NCBI GenBank assembly: GCA_020437045.1
Contig: JAGQWV010000301.1
Coordinates: forward strand, 1-15,233
DNA length: 15,233 nt
Direction: 5' to 3'
From: Saprospiraceae bacterium
Lineage (GTDB): Bacteria; Bacteroidota; Bacteroidia; Chitinophagales; Saprospiraceae
Below are positions 6,742-14,971 of this stretch, piece after piece (the stretch's first letter is position 1; each line of letters opens with the position of its first letter). The position numbers and the translations under genes are program-made. A model generated the notes under the pieces. It was not told the origin of the DNA, did no database searches, and worked only from the letters and a program-made list of their open reading frames with translations.

Positions 6742-7590
6742 TTATTTGGAGCATAGGCTTACCATATATCGCCACAGATCAGCCTGATAGGCCTGATACA
6801 TGGCTTTTGTACCCTTGACGTTTTTATCCCGGACAGCTTTGATGAGTCGCAAGTGTTTGCCAAGGGTACCGATCCAACTCCATCTCGCAGCATGTTGATA
6901 TAAATTGTGTAAAGAAACTTCTACATTCTTGCTGTAATCATGTTGGTGTACGGAACTAAATCCTGCAGCAGATGCGTGCCGGTGATGCTCTTCAGAGGTA
7001 TCTATATCCATACATGCCCATCCATCAAGCCATTTTAACAGCAAAGTTTCTTCGTCTTTTGACAATGGTCTTTTGATCCGGTGATAATCGGCAATAATCA
7101 ATCGTCCACCTGGTTTCAAAATTCGATGTGCTTCGTGGTAGAAATCTTCCTTTTTGGCAGCATGACAGAGGCTTTCACAGCTCCAAACAACGTCAAATTG
7201 TTCGTCGGCAAAAGGAGTATCACAATAATCCGACTCAATAAATGTGCAAACATATTGCAGGTCCATTTTTTTGGCCTTTTCTTTACATTCCGCAACTTGA
7301 TATGGCGTGATATTCACGCCAGTCACATGTGCTTTGCGCTCTTTTGCCAGCCATAGTGATGCTCCTCCCCAGCCACAACCAGCATCCAACACATGCATGC
7401 CCGGTGTAATATTGGCCAGATCCGCCATAATGCGGTTTGTGTTGATGAGAGCGGCTTTGTGGTGGTTTGCTTTTTCGTCATATATCCCAAAATGAGCTGC
7501 CTGGTACGCGCCACGATTCCAGACATATCGATGGTCCCAGTCGGTCTGTTCATAATATTGAATCACTGCCTTATGCTGGGTCTTACTCAT
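6742..7590 (-). CDS. Class I SAM-dependent methyltransferase (type 11 / sterol-tocopherol MT-like)
   Basis: The 282-residue protein has a Rossmann-fold methyltransferase core. Motif I is VLDAGCGWGG at 67-76. The post-motif acidic region (TGVNITPYQVAECKEKA) follows, then SDYCDTPFADEQFDVVWSCE as motif II and LKPGGRLIIADY as motif III. The N-terminal YYEQTDWDHRYVW and HFGIYD resemble small-molecule methyltransferases acting on sterols, tocopherols or fatty chains, so a lipid or quinone-like acceptor is possible. The helical C-terminal region is typical of this group and shapes the acceptor site. No membrane helix is visible. The gene follows bamA on the same strand after a 102-base gap that contains a possible promoter of its own. 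The fold is certain; the substrate is unknown. Confidence 0.88.
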   Translation of the reverse strand: MSKTQHKAVIQYYEQTDWDHRYVWNRGAYQAAHFGIYDEKANHHKAALINTNRIMADLANITPGMHVLDAGCGWGGASLWLAKERKAHVTGVNITPYQVAECKEKAKKMDLQYVCTFIESDYCDTPFADEQFDVVWSCESLCHAAKKEDFYHEAHRILKPGGRLIIADYHRIKRPLSKDEETLLLKWLDGWACMDIDTSEEHHRHASAAGFSSVHQHDYSKNVEVSLHNLYQHAARWSWIGTLGKHLRLIKAVRDKNVKGTKAMYQAYQADLWRYMVSLCSK

Positions 7591-7609
7591 CGGGAATTAT
7601 TTGTTGCAG

Positions 7610-7640
7610 CAAATATGGATTAAGTCAGCAGTATAGCCAA
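7610..7640 (-). promoter_or_regulatory. Possible promoter for the methyltransferase gene
   Basis: On the minus strand TTGG (7637-7640) and CATATTTG (7610-7617) are separated by 19 bases. That is the spacing of the Bacteroidota -33/-7 pair, but the -7 box has one mismatch (CA instead of TA). The ATG at 7590 lies 19 bases after the -7 box, so the leader would be short. Its presence suggests that the methyltransferase can be transcribed apart from bamA. Confidence 0.35.
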
Positions 7641-7692
7641 GACCAGCACTTGATTTTGACAAAAAATCATTTGATATTTTACAAAGTGATGT

Positions 7693-10251
7693 TTATTCCG
7701 GCTCAAAGCCTAGTATCACCTGGAATTTTGCCAGATCCGACCATTTATATCCATCAGGATGATTAAGCACTTCTGGTTTATCAAATCCGAAACCATAGTC
7801 AAATCCCAGTGTTCCAAACATCGGCAAGAATACCCGTAATCCCAGGCCTGTTGCCCTTCGGAGATTGAAAGGATTGTAATCCCGGAAACTTCCCCAAGCA
7901 TTTCCTGCATCAGCGAATGCCAGAATGTAAATGGTTGAACTGGGGTTAAGAGATACCGGATAGCGCAATTCCAAGGAGTATTTATTATAAATGGCTGCTC
8001 CCGTTACCCTGTTGATATTGGGATTGAACTGTGCAGGAAAGTCAGAATTTTCATAGCCACGGAAATAGATCTGATCACGACCAGTGATGGTATATTGGGT
8101 GGCCAGAGGTTCTGCCGCAAATTCAAATCTTTCAAACGGTGATTCGCCAACTTTTTTATTGTAATAACCCAACATACCCATTTTGGCTGAAGCTCTTAGA
8201 ACCATTTTGCCAACCACAGTATGATACCATTCAGCAGTAAATTTCCACTTATGGTATTCGATAAATCTATAGTAATCCTGTGGACTTAGATCAGCATAAT
8301 TTTTATTATTCAACAAGCTATACGGAGGAGTGAGCTGAACAGACAAACTAAAACTCGAACCGTCTTTTGGAAAGATAGGTTCTGCCACAGTACTTCTGGC
8401 CAATGTCTGTTGGAAGAAGAAGTTATTAAACTTTCCGTTGGAGATCACCGTTCCGTTGGGCAAAAAGAAAATACCGGTAAAATCATTCAAAGTAATCGTC
8501 TGAAGATTGATGGTAGAATTCGTAATGAAGTTATCATCGGGCCAATTGAGTCGTGATCCTAATCCCAGAGACATCTGGGCAATAGCCAGGTTTTGATTGA
8601 TTATAAAGCTGGAATTTTTGGTGTAGAATCCGGCCAGTGTAAATGAGTTGGGCTTTTTACCTCCAAGCCAGGGATCGGTAAAAGAGAAATTATAGGATTG
8701 GTAATATTGACCATTCGTTTGAGCTCGCAAGGAGACCTTTTGGCCGTCACCCTGAGGCAAGGGTTTCCAGGCCTTACCATTACGAAGATTTCTCAACGAA
8801 AAGTTGTTGAAAGTAACACCGAGGGTGCCAATCAGTCCTCCCCGGTAAAATGAATTGGAAGGTTGATATCCGGCACTCAGTTCCAGCTGATCAGATGACT
8901 TTTCTTCTACTTGATATTCGATATCAACGGTACCACGATTGGGATTTACGGGAGTATTCATGCCAATCGTTTCCGGATTAAAATAACCCAAATTTATTAT
9001 TTGTCTTTGTGAGCGGATTAGTTCCTGCCGGCTAAATTTCGCACCGGGTTTTGTACGTAATTCTCTTCTGATCACATGTTCATGTGTACGATCATTACCG
9101 CCGATGGTGACCCGGTCTATGTTTGCCTGCGGACCTTCGAAGATGCGCATTTCCAGATCGATACTGTCATTGTCAATGGCTATCTCAATTGGGTCGGCAC
9201 GGAAAAATAAGTAACCATTATCCATATACAAGGAGCTGACATCCCGACCATCTAGGCTAAAAGATAATCGCTGATCCAGCAGCTCCTGATTATAGATGTC
9301 TCCTTTTTTAATGCCGAGTCGATCTTCCAGTTGATCATCTTCGTAGATAGAATTACCCTTCCAGGTGATATTCCGAAAATAGTACTGGTCTCCTTCACGA
9401 AGGGTCATACCAAGAAAGAGCTTGCCCTCATCATCTCTCCAAAGCGTATCTGACATAATGCGAGCATCCCGGTATCCAATGGTATTATAGTAATCAATGA
9501 TTGATTTCTGATCAGTCATATAATCATCCTTGATATACTTTGAGGAGGCCAGAAACCTTCTTCGTACCTTGGTGTTCTTCATTTGCTTTCGCAATTTCTT
9601 ATCTCCGACAGCCTCATTTCCCGTGAAGACGATATCCTCAACTTTGACACGCTCGTTGCGATCAATGGCAAAATCAAGCAGGATCGCATTTTTTACTTTT
9701 TCTTCCGGTTTTTCAATAGCTTCAACCTCAACATCCAGATATCCTTTCTTGATGAAAAACCCTTTTATAGCGGTTATCGCATTGACCTTGGTTGCATCGG
9801 TTACAATTCCACCTCTTAATAAAAATGGTTTAAGCAGTGTATTAAGGTCTTCTTCATAGAGCTTTTTTATGCCAGAATAGGTATACCGGCTGAGCCGTGG
9901 TCTTTCTTGAAGAATAATTTCCAAAAACACCACATCCCCGATCACTTTCTCCTGTACAATTTGGATATCTGTGAACAGTTTTTGTCGCCAGAGATTCTGC
10001 ATTGCCCGCTTGATGTCATCTCCGGGTATGGTTATTTTATTTCCCTTTTTAAGACCAGAAACAATTCGGATAGCATTCTCATCACTAAAATGAGCTCCTG
10101 TGATTTTGACATCACCAATTTCGTATTGCTTTTTATCGCTGTAGTATATTTGTTGCGTAGGAATGTCTACCACCTCTGTGGTGTCCTGCGCAATAGCTAC
10201 CCCACCTGACAGCAGCAATATGGTGATAAAAAGATAAAGACGAGTCATCAT
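7693..10251 (-). CDS. bamA: Outer-membrane protein assembly factor BamA (Omp85)
   Basis: BamA is the essential barrel that folds and inserts outer-membrane proteins. The 852-residue protein has a signal peptide (residues 1-21, MMTRLYLFITILLLSGGVAIA, cut near AQD), several POTRA repeats to about residue 440, and a 16-strand Omp85 barrel. POTRA-type segments include YEIGDVKITGAHF, RVKVEDIVFTGNEAV, FRNITWKGNSIYEDDQL and ANIDRVTIGGNDRTHEHVIRREL, each in the usual place. In the barrel, TDPWLGG lies near D526 and the loop-6 motif appears as YFRGYENSDF, with R731 in the conserved RGF/RGY position. The frame is open upstream to 10344, but the signal peptide and the promoter element at 10283-10290 place the start at 10251 (the next ATG, 10248, is also possible). 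uppS lies upstream on the same strand. No skp/ompH gene follows, although one often does in this phylum. Confidence 0.95.
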   Translation of the reverse strand: MMTRLYLFITILLLSGGVAIAQDTTEVVDIPTQQIYYSDKKQYEIGDVKITGAHFSDENAIRIVSGLKKGNKITIPGDDIKRAMQNLWRQKLFTDIQIVQEKVIGDVVFLEIILQERPRLSRYTYSGIKKLYEEDLNTLLKPFLLRGGIVTDATKVNAITAIKGFFIKKGYLDVEVEAIEKPEEKVKNAILLDFAIDRNERVKVEDIVFTGNEAVGDKKLRKQMKNTKVRRRFLASSKYIKDDYMTDQKSIIDYYNTIGYRDARIMSDTLWRDDEGKLFLGMTLREGDQYYFRNITWKGNSIYEDDQLEDRLGIKKGDIYNQELLDQRLSFSLDGRDVSSLYMDNGYLFFRADPIEIAIDNDSIDLEMRIFEGPQANIDRVTIGGNDRTHEHVIRRELRTKPGAKFSRQELIRSQRQIINLGYFNPETIGMNTPVNPNRGTVDIEYQVEEKSSDQLELSAGYQPSNSFYRGGLIGTLGVTFNNFSLRNLRNGKAWKPLPQGDGQKVSLRAQTNGQYYQSYNFSFTDPWLGGKKPNSFTLAGFYTKNSSFIINQNLAIAQMSLGLGSRLNWPDDNFITNSTINLQTITLNDFTGIFFLPNGTVISNGKFNNFFFQQTLARSTVAEPIFPKDGSSFSLSVQLTPPYSLLNNKNYADLSPQDYYRFIEYHKWKFTAEWYHTVVGKMVLRASAKMGMLGYYNKKVGESPFERFEFAAEPLATQYTITGRDQIYFRGYENSDFPAQFNPNINRVTGAAIYNKYSLELRYPVSLNPSSTIYILAFADAGNAWGSFRDYNPFNLRRATGLGLRVFLPMFGTLGFDYGFGFDKPEVLNHPDGYKWSDLAKFQVILGFEPE

Positions 10252-10282
10252 AGAGTTTAAAATGTATCGTACAAACGAATGG

Positions 10283-10290
10283 CAAAGGTA
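10283..10290 (-). promoter_or_regulatory. Promoter -7 element (TACCTTTG) for bamA
   Basis: Read on the minus strand this is TACCTTTG followed by CC, matching TAnnTTTG. Transcription would start near 10276, about 25 bases before the bamA ATG at 10251. That rules out the upstream in-frame start at 10344 for this transcript. No TTTG-like -33 element is visible at the right distance. The identical octamer drives the DUF5606 unit at 5294. Confidence 0.6.
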
Positions 10291-10359
10291 ACTGTTGCCG
10301 CTTGTTTCTGCCGTTAACTTTTTCTTAATGCTAGTTTTCTGCATGATCTTGGTGTTGGG

Positions 10360-11100
10360 TCAGGCCAATTGTTCACTAATTTTCCCGAACCTTCGTTCCC
10401 GGTTTTGAAAATTAATAATGGCTTCATACAGATCTTTTTTCCGGAAATCGGGCCAAAAAGTTTCCGTAAAGTAGAGCTCGGTATAGGCAATCTGCCACAA
10501 CAAAAAATTGCTGATTCTCTGTTCACCGCTGGTTCTCACCAGGAGTTCGGGGTCAGGGATATCATGGGTAGTCAGATATTGACTAAAAATTTCTTCGGTT
10601 AGCTTTTCCGTATCCAAACCCTTTGTGGCGTCCCAATGGAGTTTCTTGGCAGCTGCCAATATTTCCCATCGGGCACTGTAGTTGAGGGCCAGGATCAACG
10701 TCATCCGGCTATTATTTTGCGTAATTTCAATTCCTTCGCGTAACGCTTCCAAGGTTCGATCCGGCAGCTTTCCCAGATCACCGATTGCCTTAAGACGGAT
10801 ATTATTTTCCATCAAGGTTGAAACTTCCTTGCGTATGGTCTCTACCAGTAATGACATCAGGGCGCTTACTTCCAGCTTGGGCCGGCTCCAATTTTCCGTG
10901 GAGAATGCATATAAAGTAAGATATTCTACACCTAATTCTGCAGCAGCCTCCGACACCTCCCGCACAGATTTTACTCCGTTCTTGTGCCCAAAAACACGCG
11001 GTTGATTTTGCTTTTTTGCCCAGCGACCATTGCCATCCATGATAATGGCAATATGCTTTGGCAAGCGATTCATATCAATCTTTTGCTTTAAATCAACCAT
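10360..11100 (-). CDS. uppS: Isoprenyl transferase / undecaprenyl diphosphate synthase UppS
   Basis: This cis-prenyltransferase extends farnesyl diphosphate with isopentenyl diphosphate to make undecaprenyl diphosphate, the lipid carrier for peptidoglycan and surface glycans. From the ATG at 11100 it has 246 residues, the usual length. Family motifs are HIAIIMDGNGRWAKK with the catalytic aspartate at D22, GHKNGV (38-43), LTLYAFSTENWSRP (61-74), ALNYSARWEI (138-147), and PDPELLVRTSGEQRISNFL (182-200) followed by FWPDFRKKDL. The frame is open up to a TTG at 11124, but that codon lies inside the promoter -7 element (11122-11129). The ATG at 11100 gives the N-terminus MVDLKQKIDMNRLPKHIA, typical of Bacteroidota UppS. 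ATGs at 11109 and 11073 are alternatives. bamA follows 108 bases downstream with its own promoter element. Confidence 0.95.
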   Translation of the reverse strand: MVDLKQKIDMNRLPKHIAIIMDGNGRWAKKQNQPRVFGHKNGVKSVREVSEAAAELGVEYLTLYAFSTENWSRPKLEVSALMSLLVETIRKEVSTLMENNIRLKAIGDLGKLPDRTLEALREGIEITQNNSRMTLILALNYSARWEILAAAKKLHWDATKGLDTEKLTEEIFSQYLTTHDIPDPELLVRTSGEQRISNFLLWQIAYTELYFTETFWPDFRKKDLYEAIINFQNRERRFGKISEQLA

Positions 11101-11121
11101 GCTTTTCATCAAAAATGGGTG

Positions 11122-11129
11122 CAAAGTTA
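11122..11129 (-). promoter_or_regulatory. Promoter -7 element (TAACTTTG) for uppS
   Basis: The minus strand reads TAACTTTG followed by C, a full match to TAnnTTTG. Transcription would start near 11115, leaving a leader of about 15 bases before the preferred uppS ATG at 11100. No convincing -33 TTTG is found 19-21 bases upstream. The element sits in the divergent region between uppS and the DUF3857 gene. Confidence 0.5.
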
Positions 11130-11308
11130 ATAAAATTTGGCCTCTACGTATCTTGAAGTGCCTCGGACATCAAGTATGCGTTCTTTTACGCCAGCAAGCT
11201 AAGACAGCGCGTAGTTTTAACATGATTTTAAGTGGTCAATCGACTACTACTTTCTCGGGTTACTGGATAAATCTTTATCTTAACCTCCGGTCAAGTACTC
11301 ATCGTATA

Positions 11309-13180
11309 ATGAGAAGATTTCTTCTGAGTGCCAGCTTAGTGTTAACCCATTTGGTGATCCTTTTGGGCCAACAAACTACGATCGTTTTTGATCGAGGGGA
11401 ATATGGTTTTGACTATAGTGATCTGAAAGAGATTAAATGGAGTGCCAAACGTACCTTTCAGATCGCCATCAACGAAACTGCAGATGCCGACCTTCTACAA
11501 AATATCTCCGTAGAAGTAAACCGTGAATTAGGTGATGAACTTGCCCATGCATTGGCAATTCGAAAACACAAAAATCAGGTGGATTCACTGTCGCAAGACT
11601 CTTTTAAGTTGCAACCTTTTGATGCCGTTTATGCAGAGTATGTGTGTAAGTTTAAAAAGTTAGAGGTCGGAGACACCATCGAGATATCATATACTATTAA
11701 ATCAGAACCAAGCACCAACATTATACGATGGCAGATACAGCAGGCTTATCCGGTGGTTTCCAGTACGTTTGAATTTTTGATTCCGGAAGTTGCTGCATAT
11801 AATGATCACCTCACCGATGGACAGTACTTAGTATCAGAGACCCTGCTTGATACAACGTTTGTGTTTGAGCGGGCACGAGTTCCTTCGAAAGGCATACGAT
11901 TTACCTTTAAGAATATTCCGGCTCATGTAGACGAGCCATTTGCTCCCGATCCTAGTGAGACTCAAGCAGCCTTATTGTTTTCGATAAGTGATCTATTGCT
12001 GGGTGACGTTGAACTCTACATGCCTAGTTGGTCAAATCAGGTCACGGATCTGATCGTAGGTGATTATTTTGGCAAGCAGTTCAGGGTCCGTTCTTCCTAT
12101 CGATGGTTGGTTGAAAAAGCTATTGAAATTTTAAATACGAAATACACAGAAGAATTGATGGTGCTCAAATTATATGAGTTTGTTCACCAGGAGTTTCAAT
12201 GGGATGGTACTTACGGCCTATTTCCATCCCAGACCCTTAATGATATGATTCAGATCAAGAGTGTGAATAAGGCGAGTATGAATATGGCCCTTTTGGCACT
12301 CTTACAAGAAGCTGGTTTTAAAGCTTATCCCGTGTTGGTTAGTACTACCGACCAACCTTTTGTTTACGAGCAAATACCTAATATAAATCAGTTTAATCAT
12401 TTTGTCATTGCTCTTGAACAGGGTAAAGATCTAACCTATCTTGATGCCGGAGATGAATTACTTCCTCCAGGATTGGTGGATTCCGGTGTCCGGCATACCA
12501 ATGCCATATTAATTAAAAATTATAAGGGTTCGTGGCACACAATTCCTGATGATCAATCTAAGAGTACCATTCTTGTTGACATGAAGGTTCATGGTGATTT
12601 ATCGGCATCTGGTACCATCTCTGCAAGCTTTGAAGGGTACGATGCGCATAATGAAAGATATCTTCTTCAAGCAGATGGTCAGGCACTTTATTGGAAGGAA
12701 AGAGCCTCTGCGATCAGTCCGGATATCAGAATTGATTCTGTTCGTTTTGAGAATGTGCGTAATTTGCTTAAGCCATTTAATAATAGGGTCTTTTTTCATA
12801 TCGAACCTTCTCAAGATCAGGAGGAAATGGCTTTTTTTCCGGTTTTCTACTCTTTTTTTAATCAGGAATATTTTACGGATACATTACGGATCAATAGGAT
12901 TGTATTTCCCACTAAATTATTTGAGCAATTTATATTTAATGTATCATTGGATCCCGGGTTGAAAATTGAATCCTTGCCAGAAAATTTACGCTTACGAATG
13001 ATCGATTCATCGAGCGAAGCCGAATTCAGAGGTACCTCTTCGCAGAATATGGCTCAATGTATCTTTTCTGTTTCACTCAACAACCGGATCATCGAACCCG
13101 TGTATTACACCGCTCTGAAAACCTACATGGATCAAATTGCGCTAAAATTAAGTCAACCGGTGGTTATTGCCCGAAATTGA
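11309..13180 (+). CDS. Secreted DUF3857 / transglutaminase-fold protein lacking the catalytic cysteine
   Basis: The 623-residue protein begins with a signal peptide (MRRFLLSASLVLTHLVILLG, cut before about Q22), so it acts in the periplasm or outer envelope. The order is a DUF3857 beta domain (about 40-210), a transglutaminase-like domain (about 260-400) and a C-terminal beta domain like those that end this family. In the papain-like core the histidine and aspartate remain (QFNHFVIAL, H364; YLDAG, D379). The position where an active family member carries GxCxD reads IKSVNKASMNMALLALLQEAG. Aligning on LLxALLxxAG puts K321 at the cysteine, and there is no cysteine nearby. It is therefore probably a non-catalytic binding protein. 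The frame is open back to 11030, but that stretch is antisense to uppS and the signal peptide fixes the start at 11309. The last 17 bases overlap the convergent DinB gene. Confidence 0.88.
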   Translation: MRRFLLSASLVLTHLVILLGQQTTIVFDRGEYGFDYSDLKEIKWSAKRTFQIAINETADADLLQNISVEVNRELGDELAHALAIRKHKNQVDSLSQDSFKLQPFDAVYAEYVCKFKKLEVGDTIEISYTIKSEPSTNIIRWQIQQAYPVVSSTFEFLIPEVAAYNDHLTDGQYLVSETLLDTTFVFERARVPSKGIRFTFKNIPAHVDEPFAPDPSETQAALLFSISDLLLGDVELYMPSWSNQVTDLIVGDYFGKQFRVRSSYRWLVEKAIEILNTKYTEELMVLKLYEFVHQEFQWDGTYGLFPSQTLNDMIQIKSVNKASMNMALLALLQEAGFKAYPVLVSTTDQPFVYEQIPNINQFNHFVIALEQGKDLTYLDAGDELLPPGLVDSGVRHTNAILIKNYKGSWHTIPDDQSKSTILVDMKVHGDLSASGTISASFEGYDAHNERYLLQADGQALYWKERASAISPDIRIDSVRFENVRNLLKPFNNRVFFHIEPSQDQEEMAFFPVFYSFFNQEYFTDTLRINRIVFPTKLFEQFIFNVSLDPGLKIESLPENLRLRMIDSSSEAEFRGTSSQNMAQCIFSVSLNNRIIEPVYYTALKTYMDQIALKLSQPVVIARN

Positions 13181-13706
13181 GAACTTCTCCCAGATATCGT
13201 TCTCTGATGATCTTCAGGTGGTGAATTTCATGTCCGGCGATAATAAAACCGATCGATAGTGGTGTGAGTACATTACCTCCTGCGGTGCCAGCATAAAGCA
13301 TCATATCATCTGAAAAATTCTTAAACATAGAGAGCGTCGCCCTACGGGTATCCAAATATTCTTCGATGATTGAAGAAGGACTACGATGGTCTATTTCGAG
13401 ATAAGGGATATAATCATCTTGTTCGAAACCCGGTAAAGGGGTTGAATCATGGCGGGCTATTCGCAGAGCCCGATAGGCGAAAATTCTTTCGGTGTCCACA
13501 ATATGTAGAATAACCTCTTTAAGATTCCATTTATTGATTTCGTATCGATTGTTCCATTGATCGTCATTCCAACTATACAGCATCTTGGGCGTTTCTTCAA
13601 AGTTGTCCCGTAGGATCTTCATAAAATCAATGCCCGGCACATTTTTGATATAGGTGGTGAAGGGTAGATCATCATCTTCTACTGGGCGTCTCAATTCTCT
13701 TTCCAT
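13164..13706 (-). CDS. DinB-family four-helix metalloprotein (DfsB/YfiT type)
   Basis: The 180-residue protein shows the DinB/YfiT pattern: a four-helix bundle holding a divalent metal through three histidines. The ligands fit H68 (VILHIVDTERIFAYRALRIAR) and the HEIHH cluster with H159 and H163 near the C-terminus. FMKILRDNFEETPKMLYSW and the following NKWNLKEVILHIVDTE are typical openings. Relatives include bacillithiol- and mycothiol-dependent transferases; many members are uncharacterised, so thiol transfer is only a guess. There is no signal peptide. Its 3' end overlaps the DUF3857 gene by 17 bases in convergent orientation. Upstream, a 101-base gap separates it from the hydrolase gene, with only an imperfect promoter-like TACCTTAC (13747-13754). 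Confidence 0.88.
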   Translation of the reverse strand: MERELRRPVEDDDLPFTTYIKNVPGIDFMKILRDNFEETPKMLYSWNDDQWNNRYEINKWNLKEVILHIVDTERIFAYRALRIARHDSTPLPGFEQDDYIPYLEIDHRSPSSIIEEYLDTRRATLSMFKNFSDDMMLYAGTAGGNVLTPLSIGFIIAGHEIHHLKIIRERYLGEVLNFGQ

Positions 13707-13791
13707 GATTGCGATATATAAAGGATTAGGGGTCAGGAGATAAGATGTAAGGTAAAAAATGATCGCTTTATCAGTGATATAAATGGCATAT

Positions 13792-13809
13792 GATTTGCCT
13801 GATTTGCCT
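13792..13809. repeat. 9-bp tandem duplication (GATTTGCCT twice) at a gene end
   Basis: GATTTGCCT occurs at 13792-13800 and again at 13801-13809. The second copy runs into the stop codon of the serine hydrolase gene (13808-13810, minus strand). Nine bases is an odd match by chance next to itself and suggests slippage. It leaves the protein end unchanged if the right-hand copy is the original. Confidence 0.6.
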
Positions 13810-14971
13810 ATGGAGCTATTGCGGAACTGGGTATAATGATTTCCAGTGCCGCATCGATATGGTCGAATAAATCCGGTGGATGCCCTTGTTGGTGGTCTAC
13901 CGGATTTCGTTTATGCCCCATTCTAACAATTATCAGATTATGTTGGCGGTTACAGATAATATATTGACCCCTGATACCCCGGGCATAAAAGAAATCGAGT
14001 CCTCGATGTGTGGTCAACCACCAGTGGAGCCCATAAATATCATTGGCTTTCCTGAGCCATATGTCCGGTAGAAGGACCGGAGAAGTAGCTTCTCTGATAA
14101 ATTCGGGATCGAGAAGCTGTACACCGTTCCACCGTCCTTCATTGAGATAAAGCTGGCCAATTCTGGCAAAATCCCTGGGAGTGGCATAAAAGCAACAAAA
14201 AGCTTTTTCCATCCCTCCCTGGTGATCGAGGTTCCAATAAGCATCATCTTCGGCCCCGATACAGGACCAGAGATTTTTTGAGGCAAATTCGGACAAGCTG
14301 GTGCCGACAATTTTAGTAAGCACCATGCCAAGGATTTGCGTATTACCACTCGCATATCTAAAGACTTCTCCCGGGTTTCTTCGTACCGCCAGATGGTCAA
14401 TCATTGTTTGCAAATCATCACCATAATATGCCTGGGCATTATGACTCAGTGCACTCCCTTCTGATTCAACCCACTTAAGTCCTGAACTCATCTGCAGAAG
14501 ATGGCGAATCTTAATTTTGTCTTTAGGAGGCTCCCGGAAGGAGGACAAATATTCAGCCACCGGATCATCCAGGGTAAGTAACCCTTGTTTAGCAGCTATC
14601 CCAATCAAGGTAGCTACAATAGATTTTGCTACGCTAAAGCTATTGCTTGTGGTTCGGATATCAAATGGTGGCCAATATTTCTCGTAGTGTATCTTTTGGT
14701 CTTTAATCACCAGAAATGCAGTTGACTTAAGTGCTTCCAGTTTTGCAATGGCCGTATCGGAAAGCTCTCGCTCCTGAAGATGGGCGTCTGCTGCCCAGGG
14801 TTGACCGGTATTCTTGGAGATGACCCGGTTATCGAATGCTTCCTTTTCATCAATGGATGGTCCAAGACGGCCAGATTTCCAGGATAACAATAGTCCCTTC
14901 ACCACATAAGGCCGGAGCCACAGAAGCAAAAGTATACCCAGCAAAAGAATTAGAAATATCCAGATGATCAT
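13808..14971 (-). CDS. Membrane-anchored serine hydrolase, class C beta-lactamase / 6-aminohexanoate-dimer hydrolase-like
   Basis: The 387-residue protein has an uncleaved-looking N-terminal membrane helix (MIIWIFLILLLGILLLLWL), placing its catalytic domain outside the inner membrane. The fold is that of class C beta-lactamases and DD-peptidases. The nucleophile motif SxxK is S113-V-A-K116 in SNSFSVAKSIVATLIG. The second motif is Y206-A-S in FRYASGNTQILG, and the third region is YARGIRGQYI in place of KTG/HTG. LLQMSSGLKW (158-167) is a common family feature. Such enzymes act on peptides, amides or esters; the substrate cannot be told, and true beta-lactamase activity is unlikely to be its job. 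The ATG overlaps the stop of the upstream membrane-protein gene by four bases, so the two are probably translated together. Confidence 0.9.
   Translation of the reverse strand: MIIWIFLILLLGILLLLWLRPYVVKGLLLSWKSGRLGPSIDEKEAFDNRVISKNTGQPWAADAHLQERELSDTAIAKLEALKSTAFLVIKDQKIHYEKYWPPFDIRTTSNSFSVAKSIVATLIGIAAKQGLLTLDDPVAEYLSSFREPPKDKIKIRHLLQMSSGLKWVESEGSALSHNAQAYYGDDLQTMIDHLAVRRNPGEVFRYASGNTQILGMVLTKIVGTSLSEFASKNLWSCIGAEDDAYWNLDHQGGMEKAFCCFYATPRDFARIGQLYLNEGRWNGVQLLDPEFIREATSPVLLPDIWLRKANDIYGLHWWLTTHRGLDFFYARGIRGQYIICNRQHNLIIVRMGHKRNPVDHQQGHPPDLFDHIDAALEIIIPSSAIAP

Noticed and set aside
7393..7766. Plus-strand frames across the methyltransferase start and bamA end
   Set aside because: They are mostly antisense to two solid genes, lack family features and cross the likely methyltransferase promoter.
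9530..10209. Plus-strand frames opposite bamA POTRA region
   Set aside because: They are shadows of the BamA reading frame, with no independent start context or motifs.
10252..10344. 31-residue N-terminal extension of BamA
   Set aside because: It spans the TACCTTTG promoter element and would bury the signal peptide.
11030..11308. 93-residue N-terminal extension of the DUF3857 protein
   Set aside because: The first part is antisense to uppS and the rest looks random. A clear signal peptide begins at 11309.
13747..13754. TACCTTAC on the minus strand as a promoter for DinB
   Set aside because: It has two mismatches in the critical TTTG part and no -33 partner; too weak to list as a promoter.
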